The translations under genes and the position numbers were made by a program. 64,000 nucleotides of DNA from Cycas panzhihuaensis (taxonomy: Eukaryota; Cycadophyta), in assembly GCA_023213395.1 (NCBI GenBank), contig CM041465.1, positions 56,923,741 through 56,987,740 on the forward strand. Direction: 5' to 3'. Positions 31,339 through 41,030 of the stretch are shown here, piece by piece; positions within the stretch are counted from its first letter, which is position 1, and each line of letters starts with the position of its first letter. The notes beneath the pieces are model-generated. The model made no database searches. It was not told the DNA's origin and saw only the letters and a program-made list of their open reading frames with translations.

Positions 31339-31905
31339 CTGCGTACTGAGATGCATACCAGAGCGAATTCTTTGCGTTCCGTGCCATACGGATGTCTGGC
31401 AAAATTTTCGGAGTCCGCTCCGCTCTGCGTACTGCACGGGAATGCTCGTAGGTATGTAATGATTTGTCATTTTGCGGAATTTTGTCTTATACATGCCCGC
31501 AGTACGTATAGTGTTAAGAGTCTCCATTATGCGTACTCGATTACGTATGTTCTTGGTACGTAAAATGTAACTAAGCACTTGAGTATATTTTCCACAGTGC
31601 GTACCCGACTACGTGCTTTTTTGGTACGTATAATGTAACCATTTAACTTACCTTGTCTTTTTACTGTGCGTACCTGCCTGCGTACTTTTTAGATACGTAT
31701 AATGTAATTGAGCCACTTAAAATTTGGTTACACTGTGCGCACTGATCGCTGCATTTTTCGTGCGTATAGTGTAATTCCAAGTCACTTTTTTGAACTGTGC
31801 GTACTTCAGTGTATTTCCTTGGTACGTATAGTGTAATTTTCAATTTTGATGACTTTTTCAACTGTACGTACCTGATAACATACCTTTTCGATATGTATAC
31901 TGTAT
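31339..31905. repeat. Tandem array of about 62-69-bp units in G
   Basis: Roughly eight degenerate units, each with a GTGCGTAC-like word followed about 30 bp later by GTACGTATAATGTAA or a variant. Word starts at 31529, 31597, 31666, 31735, 31797 and 31864 give spacings of 68, 69, 69, 62 and 67. The array lies between integrase and the extra ORF. Confidence 0.85.
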
Positions 31906-32133
31906 TTTGCTTGTATGTTGTTGAATTTCCCTATGATTTTCTTAGATTATAATGCTGTTACTTATGTCTGTGATGAGTTACGGTTGTTTTTTAATTTTTT
32001 TTCCTATTTTTTTTTCTCTTTTTGTATCCATACCGAACTGGATCATGGCTCAGTATCAAGGCATTTGATTGTGCCTCAATGTCATGCAATACGATATGGT
32101 ACAACCAAGCGATCCTATTTGGTAGGTCGGGCT
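31906..32133 (-). other. Spacer between the repeat array and integrase of G
   Basis: About 230 bp, A/T-rich with a poly-T stretch near 32000. No coding signal is visible on either strand. Confidence 0.5.
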
Positions 32134-33300
32134 ACTCAATATATGGCTTGAGTGCCACTGCTTACCCGAGTTGGTAGCAGAGGTCCGTCGATCTCTCGTC
32201 GCACCGATCCATTCTCAAAGATTCGTTCTGCAATGTATGGTCCCAACCACCGCATCTTGAGTTTACCGGGGTGCGTTTTGAATTTGCTGTCGTACAACAA
32301 CACTTGATCACCTTCGTTGAATTGAGGTTTCCGTAGATGGCGGTCGTGCCATGCTTTTTGCCGTCCCTTCTCCACATGTTGCAACCAGTTTCCCAGGTGT
32401 CGTTTCTCTTCCAGTCACACTAAGTCTTCCAATTGTCGTTCCAAAGACTGGAGGTCGTCTAATCGACATTGTATCGCAACTCGTAGACTGGGTATTTCAA
32501 ATTCTATCGGGAGAATGGCTTCCGTGCCATACACAAGCTAGAATGGAGTCTGTTCGATTGACCTCTTGTATGTCGTTCGAAATGCCCATAGCACGGATGG
32601 TAATTTCTCGGCCCAATCAGATCTGCCGATGTCGCATATCTTCCGCAAGCAATTTTCGATTATCTTGTTTGAGCTCTCTGCTTGACCATTGGCTCTCGGG
32701 TAGTATGGAGTAGATTTCCGATGGCTAATCATAAATGCTGATGTCAATGTTTCGATAGTTTGATTGAGGAAGTGGGCGCCTTGGTCACTTACGATCTCCA
32801 AGGGGCATCCAAATCGTGTAATCACTACCTCATACAGAAATCTCGTTGTGCTTTCCGCATCGGCTTTTCGTAATGCACGCGCTTCTACCCACTTTGTCGT
32901 GTAGTCGGTTGCCACTAGGATGTATCGAGCTTTCGATCTACGCGCGGCTAGTTTGATTGGCCCCACAAAGTCGAGCGCCCATTTCTCGAATGGTGCCAAA
33001 GATAATATGGGATGTAACGGTTGGAAATCCTGTCGATTAGGTTTCCCCACCTGTTGGCAATAGTTATAGGCTTGAATCTATTTTTTGACATCCTCGAACA
33101 TAGATGGCCACCAGAACCCAGACGTCAAAATCTTCTGCCATGTGGCCAATTTCCCCATGTGGCCACCCGCTACTCCTTCGTGCGCCTGCGACATGATCTG
33201 GTTTATCTCATGCTGTCGAACACAATGTCGTAATACGTCGTCTGGCCCCAATTTGTATAAGTCTCCACTGATGAGTTGATAAGGCTCCGCTTTTCTGATA
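32134..33300 (-). pseudogene. pol: Gypsy G integrase
   Basis: Minus strand. The zinc-binding HHCC region near 33180-33060 contains HEGVAGGHMGKLATWQKIL and a damaged Cys pair (YNYCQQ). The catalytic core shows WALDFVGPIKLAARRSKARY (Asp), EIVSDQGAHFLNQTI (Asp) and PRANGQAESSNKII (Glu). The C-terminal part includes RVSSGTQAIY and a basic GDQVLLYDSKFKTHPGKLKM block, then a stop near 32133. Stops lie near 33079, 32535 and 32420. There is no chromodomain after the GPY-like region (WLGPYIAE). Confidence 0.9.
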
Positions 33301-35091
33301 AAATTTCTCTTTCCCGTGCGATCTAATTCTGCTGGTGCTTCTCTGGTCGCTAGATATTCTGGTATTCCCTCATACCAGTCCGTTGGAACCGCTTCCACAC
33401 TGAATAGAGCTGCATTTGGAAAGTTGTCTTGCACCCCCGTGGCTTTTTCTTCATTTTTGATTCTTGACAACTGATCGGGAGGAATATGGGCTTTGCCGGG
33501 TTTCACGATGATTTTGAAAGAAAATTCTTGAAACAACATCAACCACCTGCTGATTCTCCCTCGCATAATCGGTTTATTCACCAAATACATCAGTGCTTGG
33601 TGATCAATGAAAAACAAGAATGGATTTGATAATAAATAGTGTCGAAACTTTTACAATGCATAGACCATGCCAAGTGCTTCTCTTTCTGTCGTTGTATAAT
33701 TTTGCTCGGCTCGTAAGTTTCTGACTGGCGAAGTAGATTGGATGATCTATTTTATCGTCACTGGGTTGTGCCAATACGCATTCAATAGCGTATTGCGACG
33801 CATCCACATGCACGTGAAAAGTCTTCTTCCAATCTGGGAATCGCAGTATAGGAGCTGCTACAATGGCTTGTTTCAATGTTTCGAATGCTCGTTGCTGTTC
33901 TTCTGTCTATGCCCATTCAATATTCTTTTTCAACAATTCTTCCAGGGGTCTAGATATGTATGCATACCCCCTGATAAACTTTCTATAATATCCCGTCAAA
34001 CCCAGAAAACCTTTCAGCTGTTTTCTCGTAATTGGTGTCGGAAAGTGCAGAATGGCAGACACTTTTGCTGGATCTATCAGCAATCCTTCTTTGCTGACTA
34101 TATGTCCCAACAAGTTTCCGAAGGGTACCAGAAAGGTACACTTTTCTGGATTAAGACACAATTTGTTTTCCCGGCACGTTTGCAACATTTCCCTCAGATT
34201 CTCCATATGATTTTTCATTAGTCCATACAACGTCCAGTCGTCTAAGAATACAGCAACCTTTTCTCCAATAAACTTCCGAAAGATATTAATTACAATCCGC
34301 TGGAATGTAGCTGGTGCATTCGTGAGACCGAATGGCATCACTTTGTAGGCGTATGTTCCCCATTCTGTTACGAATGTAGTTTTTGCCTGATCCTCCGGGG
34401 CAATCTGCACTTGATTGTACCCACTGAATCCGTCTGTGAAGGAGTAAATCTCATTTCCCCCAACTGCTTCTAAAATATCCTCCGTAAAAGGTAATGGGAA
34501 TGGATCCTTCTTTGTTACCTTATTCAACTGTCTGTAGTCCACACAGATGCGAATTTTCCCATTTTTCTTGAGAACCACCACTATAGGGCTCACCCAGTCA
34601 CTGTAGTCGATCTCGTAGATATAACCCGCTTCCAACATTTTGCCAAGTTCAGCTTTCACTTTCTCTTTGTATTTCAGATTCATCCGGTATGGTCGTTGTT
34701 TCACCGCTTTTGCATCCTCCACTAAGTCAATGTGATGCATTCGTATCTCCGGAGGAATGCCTTTCAGGTCCTTATACGACCATACGAATACGTCACAGAA
34801 TTCTTTGAATAACTGCTGGGCTTCCGCTACCGTCTGAGGATCCCAATAGTTTCCAATTCGGATGAATTTAGGATTTTCCTGATTACCAACATTAATCTCT
34901 GTAGTTTTTAACTTTGTTACACCCACATCTTCTGTATTTCCGGTTTTGTGTCCCGGAGCGTCTTCTAGCTTTCTTTCTCCAACATTGAATTCTGTAAATT
35001 CTACAGGATAGTTTATAACTTCTTCTTCTTCACTATGTGTAGACTCTATCTCTTCTTGGTATGTTAGGTGTTGTTCTAATTTTATACTCAT
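33301..35091 (-). pseudogene. pol: Gypsy G reverse transcriptase and RNase H
   Basis: Minus strand. A 394-residue open frame (35091-33907) covers a linker with KFIRIGNYWDPQTVAEAQQL, then RT with GIPPEIRMHHIDLVEDAKAV, KQRPYRMNLKYKEKVKAELG, WVSPIVVVLKKNGKIRICVD, YSFTDGFSGYNQVQIAPEDQ and FVTEWGTYAYKVMPFGLTNA. The catalytic box is VAVFLDDWTLYG (FLDD). GLTGYYRKFIRGYA ends RT. RNase H follows with FHVHVDASQYAIECVLAQP and, after a frameshift near 33650, FIDHQALMYLVNKPIMRGRI and ISRWLMLFQEFSFKII. One stop lies at the RT/RNase H border near 33906. Confidence 0.92.
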
Positions 35092-35143
35092 TACTCTAAT
35101 ATGTTTCAGGATTTTGTCTATTTCTTTGTTATCCGAAGTATGC

Positions 35144-35785
35144 CTAAAGGTTTCCCCGTATTCGAAACATCGTTTGTAAATCTTGCCAATTCCTAGGAGT
35201 GGTTTGGTGGGATAGGTACCAGTACCGGGCTTTTCCCCGTAAGGTTAGTACTAAGTCCTGCTGCCATTGGGTTTTATCCCAATTCCCATGTTCCATCCAA
35301 TACTCAACACAATGCGTTAAATGGGTAGTCCCATATAACTGCTCCCCATAGAATGGTTTAACATAGTTCCCAATGTAGATTTGATGGTTTATTTCCTTTG
35401 GGATAATGACTTCACTATCTAGACTAGAATCACTAGAAGTAGTTGCCAGCGATCCCCCTTCCATTTCCCCAGTTTTGGCGCCAATGGTTGGAAGAGATAT
35501 GTGGCTGGGTGGGTGTACCTCTAAGGAAGAGGAGGAAGGAATATTACTTCCTTCCTCAAGTTGTAATAAGGGGGGGGGGGGTAGGGAATCTACCTCAGGA
35601 CCCATGCCTGAAGTAGATGGGATGTCAGGATTACTATTAACTACAAAAAAACTACAAAAAATATTAGGTAAACTAGGGGTTTGTTGGTCTAGGTTATTGT
35701 CATCCCTTAAACTATCGTTAGTCAACATATATTCAAAAGAATCTGAATTATTATCAATGCCTGTAGATACACATTTAGATAACAA
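35144..35785 (-). CDS. Second gag-like (capsid-like) domain between protease and RT of G
   Basis: An open frame of 213 residues. The first half is acidic and rich in Ser and Pro (PPPPLL, a G tract at 35571-35581). The second half (about 35370-35146) has the Retrotrans_gag pattern: KPFYGEQLYGTTHLTHCVEY, then DLVLTLRGKARYWYLSH and NWQDLQTMFRI. The canonical gag of G is a separate domain at 37990-37415. Element I has a homologous segment at the same place (62036-62262). In the native element it was probably part of the pol frame. What it does is unknown. It may alter capsid assembly or be the leftover of a recombination. Confidence 0.7.
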   Translation of the reverse strand: MLSKCVSTGIDNNSDSFEYMLTNDSLRDDNNLDQQTPSLPNIFCSFFVVNSNPDIPSTSGMGPEVDSLPPPPLLQLEEGSNIPSSSSLEVHPPSHISLPTIGAKTGEMEGGSLATTSSDSSLDSEVIIPKEINHQIYIGNYVKPFYGEQLYGTTHLTHCVEYWMEHGNWDKTQWQQDLVLTLRGKARYWYLSHQTTPRNWQDLQTMFRIRGNL

Positions 35786-35824
35786 ATTACATCTGTAAGA
35801 AGAAGAATTTACTTCATACGCATC

Positions 35825-36500
35825 CTACAGCCAGTAATCCACGAACCTCATACCCTGTTCGTCATCTGAAGAGTTGTATATCTCCCTGAAATAAGTCGGT
35901 TCTTCTTGTTGGTTATTGGTTGATGTGGTAGGCTCTTCCGCCGTATGATAGAGATGTTCTTCCCCAATGGAAGAGAATGTTTTGTCACTCGTAACCGTTG
36001 TGCTGGATCCCTCAACTGGAACCATTTCGATCGAGCTTCTTCCCAGCATCGGCAATACTACTTTATTCCCGTTGTCTGATAATGTGAAGGTTACATTCTT
36101 CCAATTCTGAAGGCATTGCATTTTATACAACCATGGTCTCCCCAAGAGTGCTGGATAGGGTGTTGCCCCTTTCTCCGTTTCCACAATTGTGAAGTCAATT
36201 CGCACCACTATCCCTGCCACATCTACCTTAATGTCGGCCAATCTCCCCATAGGACGTACCAATAGTTCGTTAGCCAATTTTAATGAGTAGGTTCTCGCTT
36301 CCGACGGGCTTCCCAATTTACGCCATGTTGAAGCCGGTAACACGTTCATCGCCGCCTCCATCAACAATTACCCGTGGGAATGTTTCTCCCAAGACTGTCA
36401 TGGTTACCATCGAATCCATATCGAATGATGGTATGATTTGCTTCAGACTCTTGGTGATTCCCCGCTGTAACACACCTCCTTTGATCTAATCGATAACTTG
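35825..36500 (-). pseudogene. pol: Gypsy G protease
   Basis: Minus strand. GETFPRVIVDGG near 36370 carries the active-site Asp (DGG instead of DSG or DTG). A one-base shift then leads to AAMNVLPASTWRKLGSPSEA. RPMGRLADIKVDVAGIVVRI and YPALLGRPWLYKMQCLQNWK form the C-terminal flap and dimer region. Element I has the same order with IVDGGLGVNVFPESSWIELG. An acidic tail ends near 35825 at a stop. The frameshift at the catalytic loop would abolish activity. Confidence 0.85.
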
Positions 36501-36524
36501 GCATAGAGGAATAGTCAACTGTAA

Positions 36525-38626
36525 CTATTTTACCAGATTTTCCATTAATAGCAACATTCTGGGAATATCCTCTGCTGGCAATCCTTTAAAAAGCTCCTCC
36601 ATTTGCACCATTTGGGGCTTCACCTTAGGTTCTTCCGGTAGATTTTCTTGTTCCTTTTGTTTGTTCTTCCGTACATAGACGTATTTGGTTTCCGGTTTAC
36701 ACATTGGTAGTGCATTATCCTCCTGGACTAGGCCATCCAATACTTGTTTGGCTTTTCTGTATCGATCCATTTCTGTCGGTGGATCCGGATATCCTTCGTT
36801 TAATTTCTCCTTTTGTTTATTTTATAGTTTGACATTTTTTGTTTCTGGTATGATTGTCATTAGGTTGGTCGCTTTGGCTTTCCCTTTGCAATCTTTTGTT
36901 TTGTGGTCACTTGGGCCACAATTACTACACTATCTGACGACTGCTCAGTATTCACCTTCGTTGGGCATTCTGACTTCCAGTGCCCAAACTGTAGACAGAT
37001 GAGGCATCTACCCATTGGCGGTTTTTTCCTCGAGGGTTCTGGTGTGCCCCTTGTTGTATAAACATTTCGAGGTGGGTTGCCTCCCCTTCCCCTACCTCAT
37101 CCTCTGAAGGCCTTTCCCCTGGGATTGTAGAAACAATCCTTAGTTGTATGCGTATCAACGTCGCATATATGGCACCATCTCTCTTGTTGGTGCAACGCAC
37201 TATTTTTTAAATTCAAGTCACATTCCTTGGTGGTATGTGAATTTTCTTCACAAATGTGGCACCATTTAGATATTCTTCCAGCGTGATCTTTCTTTTTCGG
37301 TGTTTCCTCTTCTTCTCGATTATTTCTAATTTTCAATCTGGCCACCTCTTTTCTTAACGCTTCTAACTCCGTTTCCTCTTCTGCTACCCCTACCTGGCAG
37401 AAGGGTTGGTTGTACTAATTTTGCTTCAGTTCTCTAATCTCGTCCTGTAATCTCAGCAACAGGGAGTCTTGTCCTCCTGCCTGTGCGTCCATCTCCATTT
37501 CAAAATCTAACACTAGATCTTGAGCATTCTTAAACGATTTTAGTGGATGAGCATGCATCATGGCTCGCAATTTCTCATTCAACCCTCTTACAAAGTAGTT
37601 TTTCATATTGTGATCTGTTATCGTCTCATTAATCATGCTAGCCGCAATGATTTTCATTCTGCTAATGTAGGTTAGGACGGATTCTTCCGACCTTTGTCTG
37701 ATTTCTCTTAACGCGATTTCCACTGCTTCATTACTACGAAACTTTTGAAATCTTTCTTCGAATGCTTTCTTAAGCTTTACCCATGGCTCATTCTTATTTG
37801 TTTCCTTGTACCATGCCAGGGGTACTCCTCTCAACGTACAGGCGAATCGTGCTTTGATTTCGTCTTCGTCTGTAATCTTTTTTACATCAGTAAGACTCTG
37901 AAATAGATACACATGCTCTGCTGCGTCTGAAGTATCATTAAAAATCAGTTTCCCAAAGTCTTTATAGTCATCCATTTTGGGAGATTGCAACTATCCCCCA
38001 CCTGGTGGTGATTTTTCCTTTCTTCCCTCCTTCGGGGATGTACTGGGAGTGCCTACCGCTGTACTATCTTTCCCAAACAGCGGATTCTTGAATGGAGTTT
38101 TGATGTGTATGGGTTCCACTATACCTGGAACTTGTATAGTTAATGGTGTCACCGTAATATAAGATTGATCAGATCCCCTTTTTGTCGAATCTTCGAAAAG
38201 CTGTCTCGTTAGCTTATTCTCCCAATATGCCGAGGGACCTTCCTCCGCCTTCTTATCGCTGTCACCTGGGTCCTTCGGGCTGTCCTCCACTAGTATACTT
38301 CCCTCTTTTAAGATTTCTTGATGTTTTTCATCCACTCCTGGTTTCCCTTCAATTTCCGGGCTAAACAAATCATCTCTGATTGGGGCTGGTGTCAATACCA
38401 TGCGTTCGCCATTAGTTTCCTCTTCCTAAGGTGTCTGGGCTCCACTTGCCTCAGATCCTTCAACGGACTGTCCCTTAGTCTCGTTGTTTTGCGAACTTAA
38501 TCTCCTCGCCCTTCTGAGTTTTGCTTCCTTCAACCATCTTAGTGCCCTTTGTCTGCTGGTCTCCTTTTCCTTGGGTGAAGTATCCTTCTAGGGTTCCTCC
38601 GACCTTGAAGGCCTTTTAGGTGGCAT
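36525..38626 (-). pseudogene. gag: Gypsy G gag with four zinc knuckles
   Basis: The start chosen is the Met at 38626 (MPPKRPSRSEEP), followed by a strongly basic stretch (LRWLKEAKLRRARRL). The capsid domain at about 37970-37415 has AEHVYLFQSLTDVKKITDED, KARFACTLRGVPLAWYKE and MKNYFVRGLNEKLRAMMHAH. A coiled-coil-like segment follows (EALRKEVARLKIRN). Four CX2CX4HX4C knuckles lie at 37220-37261, 37133-37174, 36965-37006 and 36888-36929. Stops are near 38590, 38430, 37990, 37414 and 37090, and a frameshift near 36935 separates the third and fourth knuckles. The tail to 36525 leads into protease. Confidence 0.88.
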
Positions 38627-38753
38627 TGGAAGGTCCCCTGGCTGCCGGTGGCTTAGTTACAGCCCGCCATCACGATGGCAGCCAGGGTCCTCTGCCCTTT
38701 ACACATTCTTTTCCCTTGAAACTCCTAGGCCCTGTCCCTCCTCAACGGACGTA

Positions 38754-38766
38754 GGCAACGGAACCA
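38754..38766 (-). other. Primer-binding site of G, tRNA-Glu type
   Basis: The minus strand reads TGGTTCCGTTGCC, 1 nt inside the 5' LTR. That is the complement of the plant tRNA-Glu 3' end GGCAACGGAA plus CCA (recalled), 13 of 13. It differs from the initiator-Met PBS of the other elements and from the tRNA-Asp type by two bases. Element I has the same site with one change. Confidence 0.7.
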
Positions 38767-38767
38767 A

Positions 38768-39591
38768 TGTTGACTTAGGGGGTATCTTATTACACTTACA
38801 AGATACCTCTTTCACTTGTCAAGGTTACACAGCGCTATAGTCTAGTTCAGGATACTGTCAACATGGTCATTCACATACATTCCACATTTATTTCACAGAA
38901 TGGTACACAGCAGTACAAAAATCAATACATACTCAGCAATTCATCATCACAACACAAAGAATACACCACTTTCCACGTAACTCTTCCTTTTATTAAGTAA
39001 TCAAGTCAATTTACACAGAGGCTAGAATGCATTCCTGAGCATTCCAGCAGCATACATTCCTTCTATTACATATGCGTACCCAGATGGTACTTATCATACA
39101 GTGCTGCTCCAATCGTGTTGGCTTCCACACCTTTGCGTACCCGTGATAATCGGCTCTCACCCTAACCTGGTGGTTCATGCGTACCTCCTTAAGTACTCAT
39201 GTTGGTACCTTTTGGTTGAAGGGTTATGACTGCCTGTCATAATCGTATTCTTCACCATATCATACGTACCTTTTCCCTTAATCACTTGTTTAGGCACTTA
39301 ATTAGTTATCCTTTGTATCCGTACGTCCGTACGTACGTCTGGCAGCTCGACATGTCTTCACTGGTCCCTTTGAGTCATGCATACCGCTTCCGCCCGGTTC
39401 TATTCCGTCGTTGGTACGTATTTGTCATACGTACCCGTTCCAGGTACGTACCTATCATACGTACCTAGAATGCCGATTTCTCTTCCGTTTTGCCTCGTGC
39501 GTACCTCCGTACGGTCCGTACCTGCACAACTCAGGTTACCTGACCTACCTCTGGTCCTCTCACAGCCATAGGATCATTTTAGACTCCAACA
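38768..39591 (-). repeat. 5' LTR of gypsy G
   Basis: 824 bp; pairs with 29271-30077. It contains a cluster of GTACGTAC and CATACGTACC words around 39315-39520, several of them palindromic, that is weaker in the left copy. It ends GACTCCAACA, followed by TSD CACAA. Confidence 0.93.
39145..39162 (-). other. tRNA-Glu anticodon-arm complement in 5' LTR of G
   Basis: Identical to 29653-29670 (plus strand GATAATCGGCTCTCACCC). It lies about 380 nt upstream of the PBS in the RNA sense, within the LTR. Confidence 0.5.
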
Positions 39592-39596
39592 CACAA

Positions 39597-40585
39597 TTCT
39601 TCTTCTATAGGAGCAGGAATGTTTGGGGTTGATACCTAAGGTGTTTTTTCTATGACTTGGATCTTGTTTGTATCCTCTTCTTCTTCTTCATTGAAGATGA
39701 CATCCCAACTTACATATATTTTGTTAGTCTTGGGATCAATGCACTTGTAAGCCTTGGAATTTTTGTTGTACCCAACCATGATGCATTCCAAGTTTTTGAG
39801 TCAAGTTTTGTTCTTTTTTTGTCTGGGATGTGAACAAACGCTTGACTGCCGAGTACTTTCAGATGACTGACATCTGGCTCTTGTCTAGGCCTCCTCGGGG
39901 GTACGATGATCTACAACCTTGGTTGGACTCCTATTTAGTAAGTAGCAGGCTATGTTGACTGCTTCAGCCTAGTATGTTTTTGGAACCTTTTTCTCATATA
40001 TCATGCTACGAGCCATTTCCATGATGACTCTATTCTTCCTTTATGCAACCCCATTGGATTGGGGTGTGTAGGCCATTGTAAATTACCTCCAGATTTCATT
40101 GTCTTTGCAAAATTCCAAAAAGTCTTTGGAGATGTACTCGCCACCACCATCAGATCATATGCACTTGATTCTTGCTTCTGCCTCTAGCTCTGTTTTAGCT
40201 TTAAGTTCTTTAAATACATCACAGACTTCTGATTTATTATGCAGGAAGTAGACCCTGATTTTCCTGGTCATATCATCTATGAATGTGAGGAAGTATCTAC
40301 ATCCATTAATGGATTGTGGAGTAAATGAGCCACACAAGTCAGTATGAATTAATTCTAATTTTGTTTGGCCTCGCCACGTGCTTTCTTGGAAGGGCAACCT
40401 ATGTTGTTTGCTTGATTGGCAGCTTTTACATACAAAATTATTGGATGTGATTGGGGGTAGACCTTTTACTAGACCCTCTTTTCCCATATTTTTTAGTTTG
40501 TTTATGGGAAGATGACCATATTTCAAATGCCATATTTTATTACTATGACTCACTGTAGTACATGCTTTTACATCAGGCAAAATAG
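39597..40585 (-). pseudogene. pol: Copia F pol, integrase part
   Basis: Minus strand. The pre-integrase domain has KIWHLKYGHLPINKLKNMGK and CKSCQSSKQHRLPF near 40420. The core shows LIHTDLCGSFTPQSINGCRY near 40340 (first Asp kept), a stop then SDGGGEY near 40150 (usually SDNGGEF) and QSNGVA-RKNR near 40060 with its Glu codon changed to a stop. The C-terminal YNKNSKAYKCIDPKTNKIYV is near 39770. G interrupts the linker at 39592. Several TGG or CAG codons have become stops. Confidence 0.87.
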
Positions 40586-41030
40586 GATGTGAAAGTAGCC
40601 AGTACTTTCAGCCCCTTTTGCAATTACATGACCATTGTTTTTCATATCAAGGATGTAAAAAAATCCCTTTTCATAAAAAACAGTACGCAACCACTTTTTC
40701 CTAAGTTGGGAGATAGACAATAAGTTCATTTTAAACCAGGAACCAAGAGTACATTTCCAATTTTTTCAATCTTGTCCTTCATTTTGATGGCTATGGTCCC
40801 TACTCCTTTTATTTCAAGGGGATATTTGTCCCCTAACTCCACTGATTTGTCTGAAGTGTATGACCGCAAGTTTTCAAACCAGTCTTCTCCGCTAGTCATG
40901 TGGTGTGATGCTTTTGAGTCGATGTACCATACGTCCTTGTCTTGGAGGCTTGCTGCAAGCGCAACAATGAAGGTTATTTCTTCTTGCTCATCATCATCAT
41001 CACTAGTCTATTCCTTGTTGTAGTTTCCTA
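40586..41030 (-). pseudogene. pol: Copia F protease
   Basis: Minus strand. The active site near 40930 reads WYIDSKASHHMTSGEDWFEN, with the Gly of DSG changed to Lys. SVELGDKYPLEIKGVGTIAI and IGNVLLVPGLK follow. A frameshift near 40735 and stops lie before the integrase. It starts after the second zinc knuckle and an acidic DDDDEQEE stretch. Confidence 0.85.

Larger units (their letters stand above)
29271..39591 (-). mobile_element. Ty3/gypsy retrotransposon G, unusual architecture
   Basis: A minus-strand gypsy of 10.3 kb with LTRs 29271-30077 (807 bp) and 38768-39591 (824 bp) and TSD CACAA (29266-29270 and 39592-39596). It is inserted in the IN-RT linker of F. Order in sense: LTR, tRNA-Glu-type PBS, gag with four zinc knuckles, PR, a second gag-like domain, RT, RNase H, IN, tandem repeats, an extra ORF, a long purine tract, LTR. 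There is no chromodomain. The RT reads TEWGTYAYKVMPFGLTNAP, which I place among non-chromoviral gypsies without naming a lineage. The related element I is at the right edge. Confidence 0.95.
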
